NCBI RefSeq assembly: GCF_029867415.1
Contig: NC_081183.1
Location: 59,718,336-59,782,335, forward strand
Direction: 5' to 3'
DNA length: 64,000 bases
Source of the DNA: Vicia villosa
Taxonomy: Eukaryota; Streptophyta; Magnoliopsida; Fabales; Fabaceae
Shown here piece by piece: positions 1 through 12,045 of this stretch (positions are counted from its first letter, which is position 1; every line of letters begins with the position of its first letter). Below the pieces are notes generated by a model. It worked only from the letters and a program-made list of their open reading frames with translations, ran no database searches and was not told the origin of the DNA. The position numbers were made by a program, and so were the translations under genes.

Positions 1-68
1 AAAGTCTTCAATCTTCCACTTGCGGGAGAAATAGTCTAGCATACTATCTCGTTCTTTAGCATTATCCA

Positions 69-1322
69 CTAATACTGCTTTTTCAGCCTCAACCTCTTTT
101 CAGGATCAGCTTTTTCTTGTCTTAAACGAGCAACTGTGGCAGCAAGGTCTTCGTCCGGAGCAGGTACATAAGGTTCCACTTCTACGTGAGTATCAGGAGG
201 AGTGATCCTTGGAACTACAGGTGTGTCAGATGGATATGGTATTCCAAAGTCAACAACTCGATCGTAAATCCATCTAAAGTAGAGGTCTGAAGGAGTATAG
301 GTCCTTGTTCCCAAATCTCTTACACCTACCTTTTTTACCTCGTACCAAGCTTTAATGAAACGACTCTTTTTTCCGGAGGTATCGGAGTCGTAGTCAAAAT
401 TTTCCGCACTAAGATATATGGAGCATGGCTTATCTTTCAAAGCAAAACCAAACTGATGTCAAGCGAGGAGAGGATTATAAGTGATTCCCCCTCGGGTACC
501 AAGAAGAGGTACATTAGGGAATTCTCCGCAACGGACAAATAACTGGAAACCCTCAAACTCTTTTTGATGCCATATGATGTCGTCATAAGAAAGTTTCATA
601 ATTCTCTGAATCCAAGTCAGACCTTCTTCATTCTTTATTACTGATCGAGGCAAGTGAGAAATAAAACACTTGTGCAGAAGAGGAATGCATCCTAAGACAC
701 AACCTTGTCTCTTTGTTACTCTGGCATTGATGGAGTGCAGTAAATCACCAAGTAGAGTAGGAACAGGATTCTTGCTAAGGAAGATCTTAATAGCAGCCCT
801 ATCAACAACTTTGTCACAACGATGAAATAAAACTTTTCCATATATCAACAAAGTTAGAACACTTTCCAAGGCATCCATGCTTAGAGCTTCAGCAAAGATC
901 TTGGCCTTCTCGTATAAGAAATCCACAGGTATCCCAGAATAGTTTCTTCTATTGATCCAAACCTTGTTAATTTCTGTCCTTGGTAAGTGTAAGGCAGCAA
1001 CAATGTCTTCCAACTTAGGACCTCCTTCTTCACCAGTGTAAGGAATTTGATCAGGTATAGGGATATCCATTATATGAGAAAATTCTTCCAATGTAGGTAC
1101 CAGTTGAAAATCTCTATAAGTAAAACAATGAAGAAGAGGATCATAAAACAGCATCATGGAATTGAGGAGAGCTTCATCCACTTTGATTCGCACTAGACTT
1201 ATCAGTTTGTTGAGAGGCTCGGTGAGGACGAGAGAACCAGTAATATCATCACATAAGAGCTTTAGTGAAGTAGGTACTTTCTTGAAGTTGAGAAAGAAAG
1301 GCTTACGGACTAAGATTTCCAT
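69..1322 (-). pseudogene. Ogre ORF1 protein (extra ORF upstream of gag), decayed
   Basis: The function of Ogre ORF1 is not established; its N-terminal part resembles the plant-mobile-domain-like family common in legume Ogre elements. I chose the ATG at 1322 (MEILVRKPFF) because the family-like sequence begins there; an in-frame ATG at 1394 adds residues that look like leader. The frame is open from 1322 to an in-frame TGA at 459-461, then continues in the same frame (KDKPCSI) to about 105. There a frameshift is likely, since another frame continues with family-like charged sequence to the window edge. The segment after the stop is homologous to the plus-strand ORF1 fragment at 5030. The TGA is one C-to-T change from an Arg codon. 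The copy is not translatable as it stands. Confidence 0.7.
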
Positions 1323-2032
1323 ATTCAAATAACCTACAAAACAAATTATGGTTAAAAAACCTTTTTTCTCCTTGAAATGGGTTAGCCATGTCATGAATGC
1401 ATGTATTCATGATGCATCACAGAAAAACAAATCCACACAAATCACACAATTTTTGGCTTAAGGCTTGCATGGAGTATGATCAGGTGTCCTTCCCAAAGGT
1501 ACTTCTATGGATAAGGAGATTTCAGCAACAGGTTCTATAAGTTATCCAGAATTGTCAGCCCTTCTAAAGCACCCTTGAACATGATGCATTTGCACCATGC
1601 AATGATACTTTGAGAGAGAACCTATCTGAATTGTAGCATCGGGTAGCGACTAGTTCTCAACATTTGTCAAGAGTAGTCCCCCCCACTACGTTCCTAAAGG
1701 CCAGGATGGGTTAAAGGTGACTAAAGGTCCTTGAGCTCCGGCGCACCCACAGGCACATACATAGACCTCCCTCATTTGAGAAAGGTGTGCATATGGCTAT
1801 GGAGTCCTAACTCAAGCGTGAACTTCATATTGACTCATCTCCCACATATGTGAAAGAGGTCGCCATGACTATGCCACTCCTAATCTTAAGTGTTCTTGAA
1901 TCCGGGAATAGGATTCGTCCTTCATTTAATTCCCATAGCGCCCCTGAAAAATAAAACAAACAAAGCAAACAATAGAAAACATTTAAAGTGTTCCTAAACT
2001 TTTAAGGTAACCCCTCTTTTATAAGAAAATTC
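1323..2032 (-). other. Ogre leader between primer site and ORF1
   Basis: This is non-coding sequence between the primer binding site and ORF1, as expected for a retrotransposon leader. I see no ORF of note and no other feature in it. Confidence 0.5.
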
Positions 2033-2050
2033 TCCCTAGCAGAGTCGCCA
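2033..2050 (-). other. Primer binding site, tRNA-Arg type
   Basis: The minus strand reads TGGCGACTCTGCTAGGGA, which matches the tRNA-Arg-complementary primer site typical of Ogre elements. It lies four bases inside the LTR edge at 2055, and it fixes the orientation of this copy as minus. Confidence 0.85.
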
Positions 2051-2054
2051 GTTC

Positions 2055-5029
2055 TGTAATATGGTGAACTGACTTTTAAGAAATATCGCGATAAGCAAGA
2101 GTCGCCACCGACTTTAATTTTATCCAAATTATCAGAAAGGCTAAAAGAACAGGAAAAACCTTTTAAATAAAAACTGATTTCGGGGGGTAATTTATGCAAA
2201 GGGAAGGTGTAAGGCACCCTTTGCATCCATGGTTTTCCATGGGATCTTAATTGCTTTGCTTTTTTGAAAGAAAAAAGTGTAGAAAAGAAATAAGACTTTA
2301 GCTTGTAAATAAGCGTAGCTTTTGAAAGTTTTTGAGAAAAGGGTAGAAAAAGGTTTTAAACCAGAGCATGCAATTAAGGGCAAATTACCTGGTTAGATGA
2401 AAAATGTTCTTTTAGCCTTTCAGGGCTATCCCTACCATAAGAGGGTAAGGAAGTCCTTTGATTTGGAGTTTGAAGGGTCGTCGAACCATCGTTCGCCACA
2501 AGACTGTCCCATGCCATAGAGGGGCATGTAGTCTAAGGGAAAGATCAGAATAACCTTTTTCGTTTAGGCAACCAGAGGATACCTCAGCGCTTCGTAGGCA
2601 ACTTCGAGGGACGAGGTCATATTTGGCGAATCGAAGGCAGCATCATTAGGGACTTACGACCTTTGAATGAACCGAGGGCAACATCGCTGAGGTATCCTCG
2701 TATTCGAGGGACTTTGGCTATTCTGCATTAAAACACAAGGCAACAGGCAACAAGATGGGTACCATAAAAGGTGCGTGTGTGCAACAATCACGTGACCAGA
2801 TTCAGAATAACTTATCTTATAATTAATTATTCTAATTCAATTTAATGGTTACACTCCCTAGATCTACGAACCAAACAATAATATAATGACAGATTAAGTG
2901 CTTTCAAGGCCAAACAATACACCAGGAAGCAGTTACAAAAATATTATGGGGAAGGGGAAAAAGAAACCAGGGGACCAGCAGGGCAATAGGTCTGACATAA
3001 ATAGTAATTAAGACAGAAAAATAAATGAGTTAAGGTTTTATGGTTACCGACTATTGAGTTTTGACGGTTGGCTAACCCTAAAAATTGGGAAAAAGAAAAC
3101 AAATACAAAAGGGTGAGTGCATTATCAATTCGTTGACAGGTAAAGCTAACCCTAATTTAATAAAAATGGCAAAAGAAAATTGAAAATAGAATATAGAATG
3201 AATACTTAAAATAAATATGAGGTAGGACTTAGATTTTTGATCTGATATGGTTCGTAGTCGGAGATAGCCTCGAGGTTAACCCTGAAAAATTGGCCAAGGC
3301 AGACAGAAAAAGAAGTGAGTGTAGGCGGAGTTCATTATATTTGAAGGCAAACCCTAATTTTAACTAAAATAACAAATATTTAAATGAGGATTAAATCGGA
3401 ACTTAGCTTCGTAGTAGGCGTGACGCGTAGTCGGAGGAAACCCTGTTGCTAACCCTGAAAAAATGCACAAAGAAATATTTTTTCAGTGTATGGCTAATTC
3501 TCCGTAAATCCTAATTAGGGCACGAATTAAATAAAATAAAAGAATACCTAATTTAATTAATTATTGGTTTTTCAACCTAATTAATTAAATCGAGGGAAAA
3601 ATAAATTTCGATTAAATGTATGATCTTACTATAAATTTTTTATTAATTAAAAGAAAGTAATGGTATTTTATTAAATTATTTAAATAAAATATATAACTTT
3701 AAATCAAATCAAAAATAAAATAAATAAAATAAAGATATTATTTTAATATTTGTGAAAAAAGAAATTTTAGAAAAAAAAAATTGTTTAAGTAAATTATTAA
3801 AGGTTTTTTAATAAAACAATATATAAACAAATAAAAATAAGTTGTGTAATAAAAAAAAATGGAAAATACTTAACTTTCGATCTAGTGTGGCTAGCGTGTA
3901 TGACATATGATTCACCTTCGCTTTCGCATGCGTTAGATCTGGAACTAATGAAATCAAGTGGCCTGGAATGAGAGGTAGCATCATAGCTGCGTGCGTCTTA
4001 ATCCACTGGATCCAGCCGTTCCAATTTGAAAAAACGCGCGCGGACCGGCCAGTCAGGAGGAGACACGTATCGGCTTCTTCCTTGGAATTTCTGAAACAAG
4101 CTTTTTTACAACGCTTGTTGTAGGTACGCTATAAAATCTTATTCCTTTTACACCTGCAAAAAATACAAAGCATCCAAAACGCCACAAAAATATTTCGCGA
4201 CTATATGATTGGGATCATCCAGTGTCCCTGAATCCAATTGTGGTCCTGATTTGGCCTAATGTTGGCTATATCGTAAAGCCCCAAATCAAAACCCCGAAAC
4301 CCTAATAATGGCTTTAAGCTCAAACATGCACGGAAAGGTAATTCAAAATCCAGAAACCATAAACACAACCATATAATCATGAATATGCAAACAAGAAGTG
4401 TTTATATGGCGTGAATCAATGGAATCAAAGAAACTTAAAAACCGATGCAAATCTTGAATTCTGGGCACGTGTTCTTGATGATTCAAAACTTGGAAAGGAT
4501 TGAGACACCTTCAGGGAGGATCACAGAAGGTGTTTGGATGCTTAATTCCTCTTGAATCGGCCTGCAATTAGAAATTCGATTTTGGAATTTTCTTGAGTTT
4601 TATAAGCTTTGTTAGGGTTCTTGTCACTCTCTAAAAATCATCCTTGAGGTTTGTGAATGTTATGTATATATAGGAGTATGATTAGGTCAACAAAACAGGA
4701 ACAAATCTTCTTGAATCCATGATTGAGAAATTGAAGAAATTTGATTTGTAAATATTTCTAAAAATGTCCTATTTCAATCTTTTTTCATCAATATATTTTT
4801 GCACGAATTTGGACAGAATTGTGGCATATTTTAAAGCTTGGTCCTGATTGAAAATCTCCTTGAAATAAAATCTTTGCATATTTCCCAAATTATTTGATTT
4901 AAATCACATTTTAAGTGAACAAATTCAATAAAAAAATCAAATAAATGTCATAAATTCGTGGGTTTAGATTTGGAGCTCCTTGAGGACTTGAAGATCAAGT
5001 TTGGGCAAGGCGTCAATTTTGTTACCCCA
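2055..5029 (-). repeat. 5' LTR of the minus-strand Ogre-like element
   Basis: The LTR is bounded by TG at 2055 and CA at 5028-5029 on the plus strand, about 2975 bp. On the minus strand it starts TGGGGTAACA and ends ATTACA. The U5 end (about 2056-2240) is homologous in layout to the U5 ends near 18400-18621 and 63060-63256: a pyrimidine-rich tract, 'cccccga', then 'ggtggcgactctt'. It holds no real coding region. The stretch 3500-3860 is very A/T-rich. Confidence 0.75.
4663..4673 (-). promoter_or_regulatory. Putative LTR TATA box
   Basis: The minus strand reads CCTATATATACAT about 355 bp inside the LTR start, a plausible place for the end of U3. Initiation would be about 30 bp further along the minus strand. 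This is inferred from position and motif only. Confidence 0.45.
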
Positions 5030-5696
5030 TGAAGGAACGACCTGCTAGTATTCTTGTGTCAGGAATCTTCTATCTTAATCAGGATGGAGATTCGGATATG
5101 AGAAATCGGTTTGTGCGTGCTTTGCACCATATCGATAGGAGGAGACATTTGGGAAAGAAGCAATGTGTTGCTCTCGAAGACTATACCGATTGGGTCCAAG
5201 CTAGAGCTCACACCTTTCAGATGCCTTACTTACTCGAGGAGCCTTCTCTACTCATTACTCCACCATTGTCTTTCACTATTCCCATCGAGAGTAGTGAAGA
5301 GCACCTAAAGCTCGTGGCTAAGTTAAGATCGGAAAGAGATGCTTGGGAGAAGAAGTTTCATGCTTCGGAAATGGAGAATAAAGAGTTGAAGGTACATTTG
5401 AAAGAAAAGGACGAAATGCTTTATATCCAAGATGAGTGGTTGTTGGAAAAGGATGAACAAATCCGTCGTCAGGAAGAGCTACTTCAACAACACGGGAAAA
5501 GAGGAAGAGACAACAAGAGGATTTATTTTCCTCTGGTAGTCATGAAGATTCAGTTACATGGAAGGAAGTTGCTGATAAGCTGATGGTCGAGAAGACTCAT
5601 TTGAAGGCCTTTTATGAAGACGAATTGGAAAAGCTTTGTAGGAAGCTGCAGAGAGGAGTTGGATCCTCGTCAAAAGTGTTCCCTCCTAGTTTTTAG
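5030..5696 (+). pseudogene. Ogre ORF1 C-terminal fragment
   Basis: The frame starting KERPASILVSG is homologous to the stretch after the internal stop in the minus-strand ORF1 (KDKPCSIYLSA). Residues about 90-160 are charged and heptad-like and probably form a coiled coil. A one-base frameshift lies near 5495-5510: the first frame runs to a stop at 5583, while the family-like sequence continues in another frame and ends at TAG 5694-5696. The N-terminal two-thirds is absent because the insertion ending at 5029 separates it. The apparent ATG at 5029 is partly LTR sequence and is not a genuine start. Confidence 0.7.
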
Positions 5697-5976
5697 TTTT
5701 TCCGTTGTTTTGTAATCTTGGATCTTTGAATCCTTTTGTAAGCTTTTCCATTACTAATGAAAGAATGATGTTATGTTTTATGTTGTTTTTGCTAATGTTT
5801 ACAATTAATGTCTTAAAGTTCCTTGAAAACCAATAAAAATCATTTGCATTGCATTTTATGCATCATTCCGCATTTTGGTCTTGCTTCCGAGAGTATTCCC
5901 GAGGTCTTATTCAGTGTTCTTTATACAGAATCAAGCTGTCTCACCGGTATAACACTCAAGCTAACTGCAAGAAGAA
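5697..5976 (+). other. Spacer between ORF1 and gag
   Basis: This A/T-rich interval has no supported coding region. Ogre elements normally have ORF1 and gag as separate frames, so a spacer is expected. Confidence 0.5.
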
Positions 5977-7425
5977 AATGGAAGGTCTTGAACAAGAGAA
6001 TCGTGAGCTACATGAAAAGGTTGTTACTTTGAGATCTGGTGTGGAACGTCTCACTGCTCTAGTTGAGACATTGATGGCTGCTCAGAATCAGAACCAGAAT
6101 CAAGTTCCTCCTCCCAATGCCCAAGCTCAGGGTCAGGCTACTGTGATTTCTGAAATTGCTGCTACAACAATTCCTGCTGTTCCTGTTGGTGCTACTCAGC
6201 AACGTATGCCTAATGGATATTCCTGGGCATGCCTGAAGGTTTTTTGTCTGCTCCTGAAATGAATCATCCCATGACTCCTATCATGGTTAATACACATCCT
6301 ATTGTGCACACTGGTCCTTTTGCTCCCGAACCCATTTATCATAACGATGCACCAAGTGAGAGCGTTGGCATCTATGATAGAATAGATGGATTTCAAGATC
6401 AGTTTGAAGAATTGCAGAAAGAGATGAAAGCCCTGCGTGGGAAAGAGTTGTTTGGGAAGAATGTGCATGATCTTGCCTTGTTCCCAATGTGAAAGTACCT
6501 GCTAAGTTCAAGTTTCCTGAATTCGAGAATTATAAGGGAAATTCCTGTCCTCAGGCACATTTGGTGATGTATGTAAGGAAGATGTCCACTCACACCGATG
6601 ATCAACGTCTGTTGATCCATTATTTCCAAGATAGTTTGACTGGAGCTGCTTCAAAGTGGTATATGGGCCTTGATAGCACCCATATTCGCACTTTTAATGA
6701 CTTAGCTGAGGCATTTGTGAAGCAATATAAGTATAATATGGACATGGCTCCTGATCAAGATCAACTACGAGCTATGATGCAGAAAGAAAAGGAATCCTTT
6801 AAGGAATATGCTTAGAGATGGCGTGAGGTTGCCGCCCAAGTGATTCCTCCGATGGAAGAGAAAGAGATGACTAAGATTTTCTTGAAAACTCTTGGCCCAT
6901 TTTATTATGAGAAAATGATTGCGAGTGCTCTTGTAGACTTCACTGAAATGGTGGGTATGGGTGTTAGACAGGAAGAAGTTGTGCGACAAGGTCGTCTGGT
7001 TCAGAATGACAATCCGTCTGGTGGTGCGAAGAAGTATGGTTCTTCTTTCCATAAGAAGAAGGAATCTGATGCTAATGCTGTTTCTCATGGGAGGAATGGT
7101 CGATCCAGAAATCAACCTCAACAAGTGGCATCAGTGACTCTTGTTGTGAATTCAGTGCCTGTAGTTCCTGTTAATCAACAACCAGCAAGGCGGAATCCAT
7201 ATCCTCGAGTTAGCTTTGATCCAATCCCCATGATGTACACTAAATTGTATCCTGCTCTAATTCATAAGAAGTTGGTTCAACCAAGGTCACCACCTCCTGT
7301 TCCAGAGAAACTCCCTTGATGGTATAAAGCTGATGCCACTTGTGCTTTTCATCAGAATGCTCTGGGGCATGATTTAGAGAATTGCTGGCCTCTAAAGAAT
7401 GAAGTTTAGAGACTGGTCCGTTTTG
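5977..7425 (+). pseudogene. gag: Ogre gag (capsid and nucleocapsid region), degenerate
   Basis: Gag forms the particle that packages element RNA. The region begins with a short coiled-coil stretch (MEGLEQENRELHEKV) and a Q/N/P-rich linker. The retrotransposon capsid region (KFKFPEF, then WYMGLD and FVKQYKYNMDMAP) spans about 6500-6950. A CX2HX4GHX4C zinc-knuckle-like motif lies near 7338-7382. The frame is broken by a frameshift near 6230, another near 6490, TAG at 6813, TGA at 7317 and TAG at 7407. Each of the three stops is one transition from a Gln or Arg codon. Confidence 0.8.
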
Positions 7426-7739
7426 GTATGCTTTCCTTCTGTCATGTTGGCCCAAATGTGCAGAATAATCCATTGCCGACTAATGAAGCGTCTGTTGTGA
7501 ATATGGTGTATGGATGTCTTAGGAAGTATAAGATTTATCGTGTGGAATGCATCAGAGGATCATTGGTAGAGATGCATGCCACTCTGTGTGAATACAGTCA
7601 TTATGAGCATAATCACGCTGCTTGTAGGATTTGTTCAGTCAATCCTCGAGGATGTTACGTTGTATGAAGAGACTTACAAGAGATGATAGATTAAAGGCTC
7701 ATTGATATTCTGAGGGATAGAGATGAAAATGATGTCAAT
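7426..7739 (+). other. Decayed gag-protease linker
   Basis: Sequence between the zinc-knuckle-like motif and the open protease frame reads in more than one frame and carries stops. It is the degenerate linker of the same polyprotein; I see no separate gene. Confidence 0.5.
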
Positions 7740-9160
7740 GTGATCGAGTCGTGCTTTGAAATTCCAGAATGTGTAGAAATTGGTTATTATGGAAAGGCTG
7801 ATGTAGAACCTCTTGTGATATGTCTGCCTGGGTCTGTACCTTATAGCTCTGATAAAGCTATACCCTACAGATACAATGCCACCATGCTGGAAGCTGGAAA
7901 AGAAGTCGAGATTAAGCCTCTGTCTTCTGTTGAGAATATAGCAGATGTTAGTAGAGTGACTAGAAGTGGACGAGTTTTTACTCAGCCCCAAGCAATTATG
8001 GATGTCCAGAGGAACCCTACTCAAGTGCCTGTGAATGATGCGACAAAATTTAATGATGGGTCGTCTTCAGGAAAGGAAATGGATGAGATTTTGAAGCTTA
8101 TCAAGATGAGTGATTATAAGATCGCGGATCAGTTGCATCGCACGCCGTATAAGATCTCTATAATGGAACTACTGACGAGTTCTCCTGCTCATAGGGATTC
8201 TTTGATGAAGATACTTGATCAAGCCTTTGTGGATCATGATGTGATGTTGGATCAGTTTAATGGGGTTGTGAGTAATATCACTGCGTGTAACAATTTGAGC
8301 TTCAGTGATAAAGATTTTCCTGAGGAAGGAAGAAATCATAATCTGGCTTTGCACATCTCTGTCAGTTGCAAGGAGGACTCAATGTCTAATGTGTTAATCG
8401 ATACTGGCTCATCGCTGAATGTCATGCCAAAATCCACTCTTGCTAAGCTATCTTATGGTGGTACGCCAATGAGATTTAGCAATGTGATTGTCAAAGCTTT
8501 CGATGGATCAAAGAAATCAGTGGTCGGAGTGGTTGATTTGCCTATTAGTATTGGACCGTTTGTCTTCAAGATTACTTTTCAAGTGATGGACATCTTTCCT
8601 CCATACAGTTATTTATTGGGACGCCCATGGATCCATGAAGCTGGGGCAGTTACTTTGACTCTTCACCAGAAGTTGAAATTTGTGAAAGAAGGAAAGCTGG
8701 TTGTCGTGAATGGAGAACAAGCTTTGCTGATTAGTCATCTCTCTTCATTCCGTGCCATAGAAGCTGATGAAATGGTCATTGGAACTGCATTTCAAGCCCT
8801 GTCTGTTAATGATGAATCCAAAAAGGATGAAGCTTCCATTTCCTCCTTCAAAGAAGCTCAACTGGTGGTTCAGAATGGACACTCAGGAGTATGCGGACAA
8901 GTGGTGAGTCTACAAGAGAACAAGAATAGAGTTGGTTTGGGATTTTCTGCCTTAGACAAGTCTATGATGAAGCCTGAGTCTTCTTTTCGTCCTTATCAGG
9001 AGATATTCCATAGTGCTAGGTTCCTACATCCAACTCCTCCAGAAGTGGACGCTATCATTGAAGATGAACCAGAGCCAGAAGTGCCCAACTTTGTGACCTG
9101 TAGGGAGATGATCAAGAATTGGATCATCATTGATGTTCCTGATTGTACTCATGCTTCAAA
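7740..9160 (+). pseudogene. Ogre protease region, open frame
   Basis: This 474-residue stretch is open up to a TAA that lies within the intron boundary. The retroviral-type aspartic protease signature DTGSS is at residues about 221-225 (8400-8414), preceded by VLI and followed by an MPKS stretch typical of the family. LLGRPWIHEAGA near 8616-8650 is the second conserved protease motif. The catalytic Asp and the following Gly are intact. It belongs to the gag-pro-pol polyprotein and joins RT through the intron at 9161-9423. The domain is readable, but the whole polyprotein is broken upstream in gag. Confidence 0.8.
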
Positions 9161-9423
9161 GTAATTTGCTTTTATGTTTTTCAAAAATCCTTTCGTTCTG
9201 CCCAAGATGAAAGTGAAGTTGTTGGGGCTTTTTTCTGTTTGTTTTAAACATTAAAATCATCAATAAAAGTCATTTTGTTTCTGCATATATGTGCTTTTTA
9301 CCTTTTTTCTTTTTCTTGAAAGTGGTAACACAAAAAACCTTTAAAAAATATGTTTTCACAATCTGCACGATTACATGTTTGCATATATCTTTCCTTTTCC
9401 TGAAATAATAATCACTTGTGCAG
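9161..9423 (+). other. Ogre intron between protease and RT frames
   Basis: A GT at 9161 (tcaaa|gtaatt) and an AG at 9422-9423 (cttgtgcag|att) flank 263 bp that contain the protease-frame stop TAA. Removing the interval joins AA with A to make one codon and leads in frame into the RT frame. Ogre elements are known to carry an intron at this place. Splicing itself is inferred. Confidence 0.75.
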
Positions 9424-10932
9424 ATTAATCAATAAAACCGTTGAAAGTAATGACCCTGCACCCTCTCCTAACTTCGAGTATCCTGTGTATGAGGCGGAAG
9501 AAGAGAGTGATGTACGTATTCCTGATGAGATTTCCCGACTGCTTGAGCATGAGGAAGACACCATTCAGCCGTATAAAGAGCCATTAGAAGTCATCAACTT
9601 GGGTTCCGAAGAGGATAAGAAGGAAGTCAAGATTGGGGCACTGCTTGGTCAAGATGTTAAGAAGAGGATTGTAGAGCTTCTTAAAGAGTATGTTGACATT
9701 TTTGCATGGTCCTACCAAGACATGCCTGAGTTGGACACATATATTGTGGAGCATCGTTTGCCATTGAAACCAGAATGTCCTCCTATCAAGCAAAAGCTAA
9801 GAAGAAGTCATCCCGATATGGCGGAGAAGATTAAGAATGAGGTCTTGAAAGAGATTGACGCAGGTTTCCTTGTCACTTCTGTATATCCTCAATGGATTGC
9901 CAATATTGTGCCTGTGCCAAAGAAAGACGGAAAAGTTCGCATGTGTGTTGATTATAGATATTTGAATAAATCCAATCCAAAAGATGATTTTCCTCTACCT
10001 TACATTGATATATTGGTAGATAGTACGGCAAAGTTCGAGGTTTTCTCCTTCATGGATGGTTTTTCAGGATACAACCAGATTAAGATGGCACCTGAAGACA
10101 AGGAAAAGACAACCTTTATTACACCATGGGGAACGTTCTGCTACAAAGTAATGCCTTTTGGGTTAAAGAATGCTGGCGCAACATATCTGAGGGCCATGAC
10201 TACTCTTTTCCATGACATGATGCACAAAGAGATTGAGGTTTATGTGGATGACATGATTGCCAAGTCCCAGTCAGAAGAAGGGCACATGGAGGATCTTTTA
10301 AAGTTGTTTCAGCGTTTGAGAAAGTATCGTCTCCGCTTAAATCCAAACAAATGCACTTTTGGTGTCCGTTCCGGAAAATTATTGGGTTTCGTTGTCAGTC
10401 AGAAGGGAATTAAAGTGGATCCTGATAAAGTCAAGGCAATTCAGGAAATGCCACCACCAAAGACTGAGATACAAGTGAGAGGTTTCCTCGGACATTTGAA
10501 TTATATCTCCAGGTTCATTTCCAATATGACTGCTACCTGTAAACCAATCTTCAAGTTGTTAAAGAAAAATCAGGGATGTGTGTGGAATGAAGATTGTCAG
10601 AAAGCTTTTGACAACATCAAAGAATATTTGCTTGAACCCCCCATTTTGCTCCCTCCAGCTGAGGGAAGACCTCTGATTATGTACCTCACAATGCTTGAGA
10701 ATTCAATGGGATGTGTGTTGGGTCAACATGACGAGTCTGGTCGAAAAGAGTATTCAATATACTACCTTAGCAAAAAGTTTACCGAGTGCGAAACAAGATA
10801 CTCGCTGCTTGAGAAAACTTGTTGTGCTTTGGTGTGGGCTGCTCGCCGACTGAGACAGTATATGTTGAACCACACCACCCTATTGATTTCCAAAATGGAT
10901 CCAATTAAGTACATATTTGAAAAACTGCATTG
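9424..10932 (+). pseudogene. Ogre reverse transcriptase and RNase H
   Basis: RT copies element RNA into DNA. The frame is open across RT: MCVDYRYLN, the SFMDGFSGYNQI motif, MPFGLKNAGATY, and the catalytic YVDD at 10241-10252. The connection and first RNase H domain follow (SKKFTECETRYSLLEKTC). An apparent ORF start at 9416 lies in the intron acceptor and is not a true start. A frameshift near 10920 ends the frame at TGA 10931-10933, and the polyprotein resumes one frame over (GRIARCQMLLSEYDFEY). The RT catalytic residues look intact. Confidence 0.85.
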
Positions 10933-10933
10933 A

Positions 10934-12045
10934 CCGGGAGGATTGCTCGCTGCCAAATGCTGCTATCTGAATATGATTTTGAATACCGAGCTCAAAAGGC
11001 TGTGAAAGGAACTGTGTTGGCAGAGTATCTCACTCACCAACCAATTAATGTTCATCAATCTATCAGAATGGACTTCCCGGATGAAGATATAATGTATTTG
11101 AAAGCTCAAGATTGGGATGAGCCGTTGCTAGAAGAAGGACCAGATCCTGGATCCAAATGGGGTTTAATTTTTTATGGAGCTTCTAATGCTCATGGCCATG
11201 GTATTAGTGTTGTTATTATCACCCCGCAAGGTTCACACGTTCCTTTCGCTGCAAGGATATGTTTTTATTGTACAAATAATATTGCTGAATATGAAGCTTG
11301 CATCATGGGACTTGAAGAAGCCATTAATCTAAGGATTAAGATCCTTGATGTTTATGGAGATTCTGCGCTTGTGATTAATCAGATTAAAGGAGAATGGGAA
11401 ACTCGTCATCCTGGTTTAATCCCTTACAAAGATTACGCCAAAAGGCTATTGACATTCTTCAACAAAGTTGAATTCCACCACATCCCTCGAGATGAGAATC
11501 AGATGGCTGATGCTTTAGCCACATTGTCTTCCATGTACAAAGTGAATTTCCATAATGAGGAGCCTCAGATTACAATCAGGCGTCTTGATAGACCTGCTCA
11601 TGTATTTGCAGTTGAGGAATCAACAGATGAGAAGCCTTGGTACTTCGATATTAAGCATTTTCTTCAGACCCAAGAATACCCACTTGGGGCATCAAATAAG
11701 GATAAGAAAACTTTGAGGAGATTGGTTGGCAGTTTCTTCATCAATGCGGATGTTTTGTATAAAAGAAATTATGACATGGTTTTGCTCAGATGCGTGGATA
11801 GACACGAAGCAGACATGTTGATGCATGAAATTCATGAAGGTTCTTTTGGTACTCATGCCAATGGGCATTCTATGGCTAAAAAGATGCTTAGAGCAGGTTA
11901 CTATTGGCTGACAATGGAATCTGATTGCTACAAATTTGTAAAGAAGTGTCACAAGTGTCAAGTGTACGCTGACAAGATTCATCTGCCTCCGACACTTCTC
12001 AATGTTATTTCGTCTCCATGGCCTTTCTCTATGTAGGGTATTGAT
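10934..12045 (+). pseudogene. Second (archaeal-type) RNase H and integrase zinc domain
   Basis: A second RNase H of archaeal type is diagnostic of the Tat/Ogre lineage. The segment NNIAEYEACIMGL carries the conserved Glu, DSALVINQI an Asp, and MADALATL the last Asp. The first catalytic Asp, usually in an F-D-G-A motif, appears as Tyr (FYGASN, near 11175), so this domain is probably inactive. The integrase HHCC zinc finger follows (HEIHEGSFGTHANGHS, then CHKCQVYADK). The frame ends at TAG 12034-12036, in place of a Trp codon by one G-to-A change. Confidence 0.8.

Larger units (their letters stand above)
1..5029 (-). mobile_element. Ogre-like Ty3/gypsy element, 5' part (runs off left edge)
   Basis: Read on the minus strand, the order is 5' LTR (5029 to 2055), primer binding site, leader, then ORF1, with the rest outside the window. 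A large extra ORF upstream of gag and a primer site matching tRNA-Arg are hallmarks of the Ogre group of the Tat lineage. Plus-strand ORF1 sequence of a second Ogre-like element resumes directly at 5030, so this copy was inserted into it in opposite orientation. The other end and the matching target duplication are not visible. Confidence 0.8.

Noticed and set aside
1655..1760. A host gene or regulatory element in the Ogre leader
   Set aside because: No motif beyond the expected leader between primer site and ORF1 was seen.
5111..5308. Overlapping short ORFs in ORF1, and many antisense ORFs throughout pol regions
   Set aside because: They overlap a recognised domain in the real frame and have no similarity of their own.
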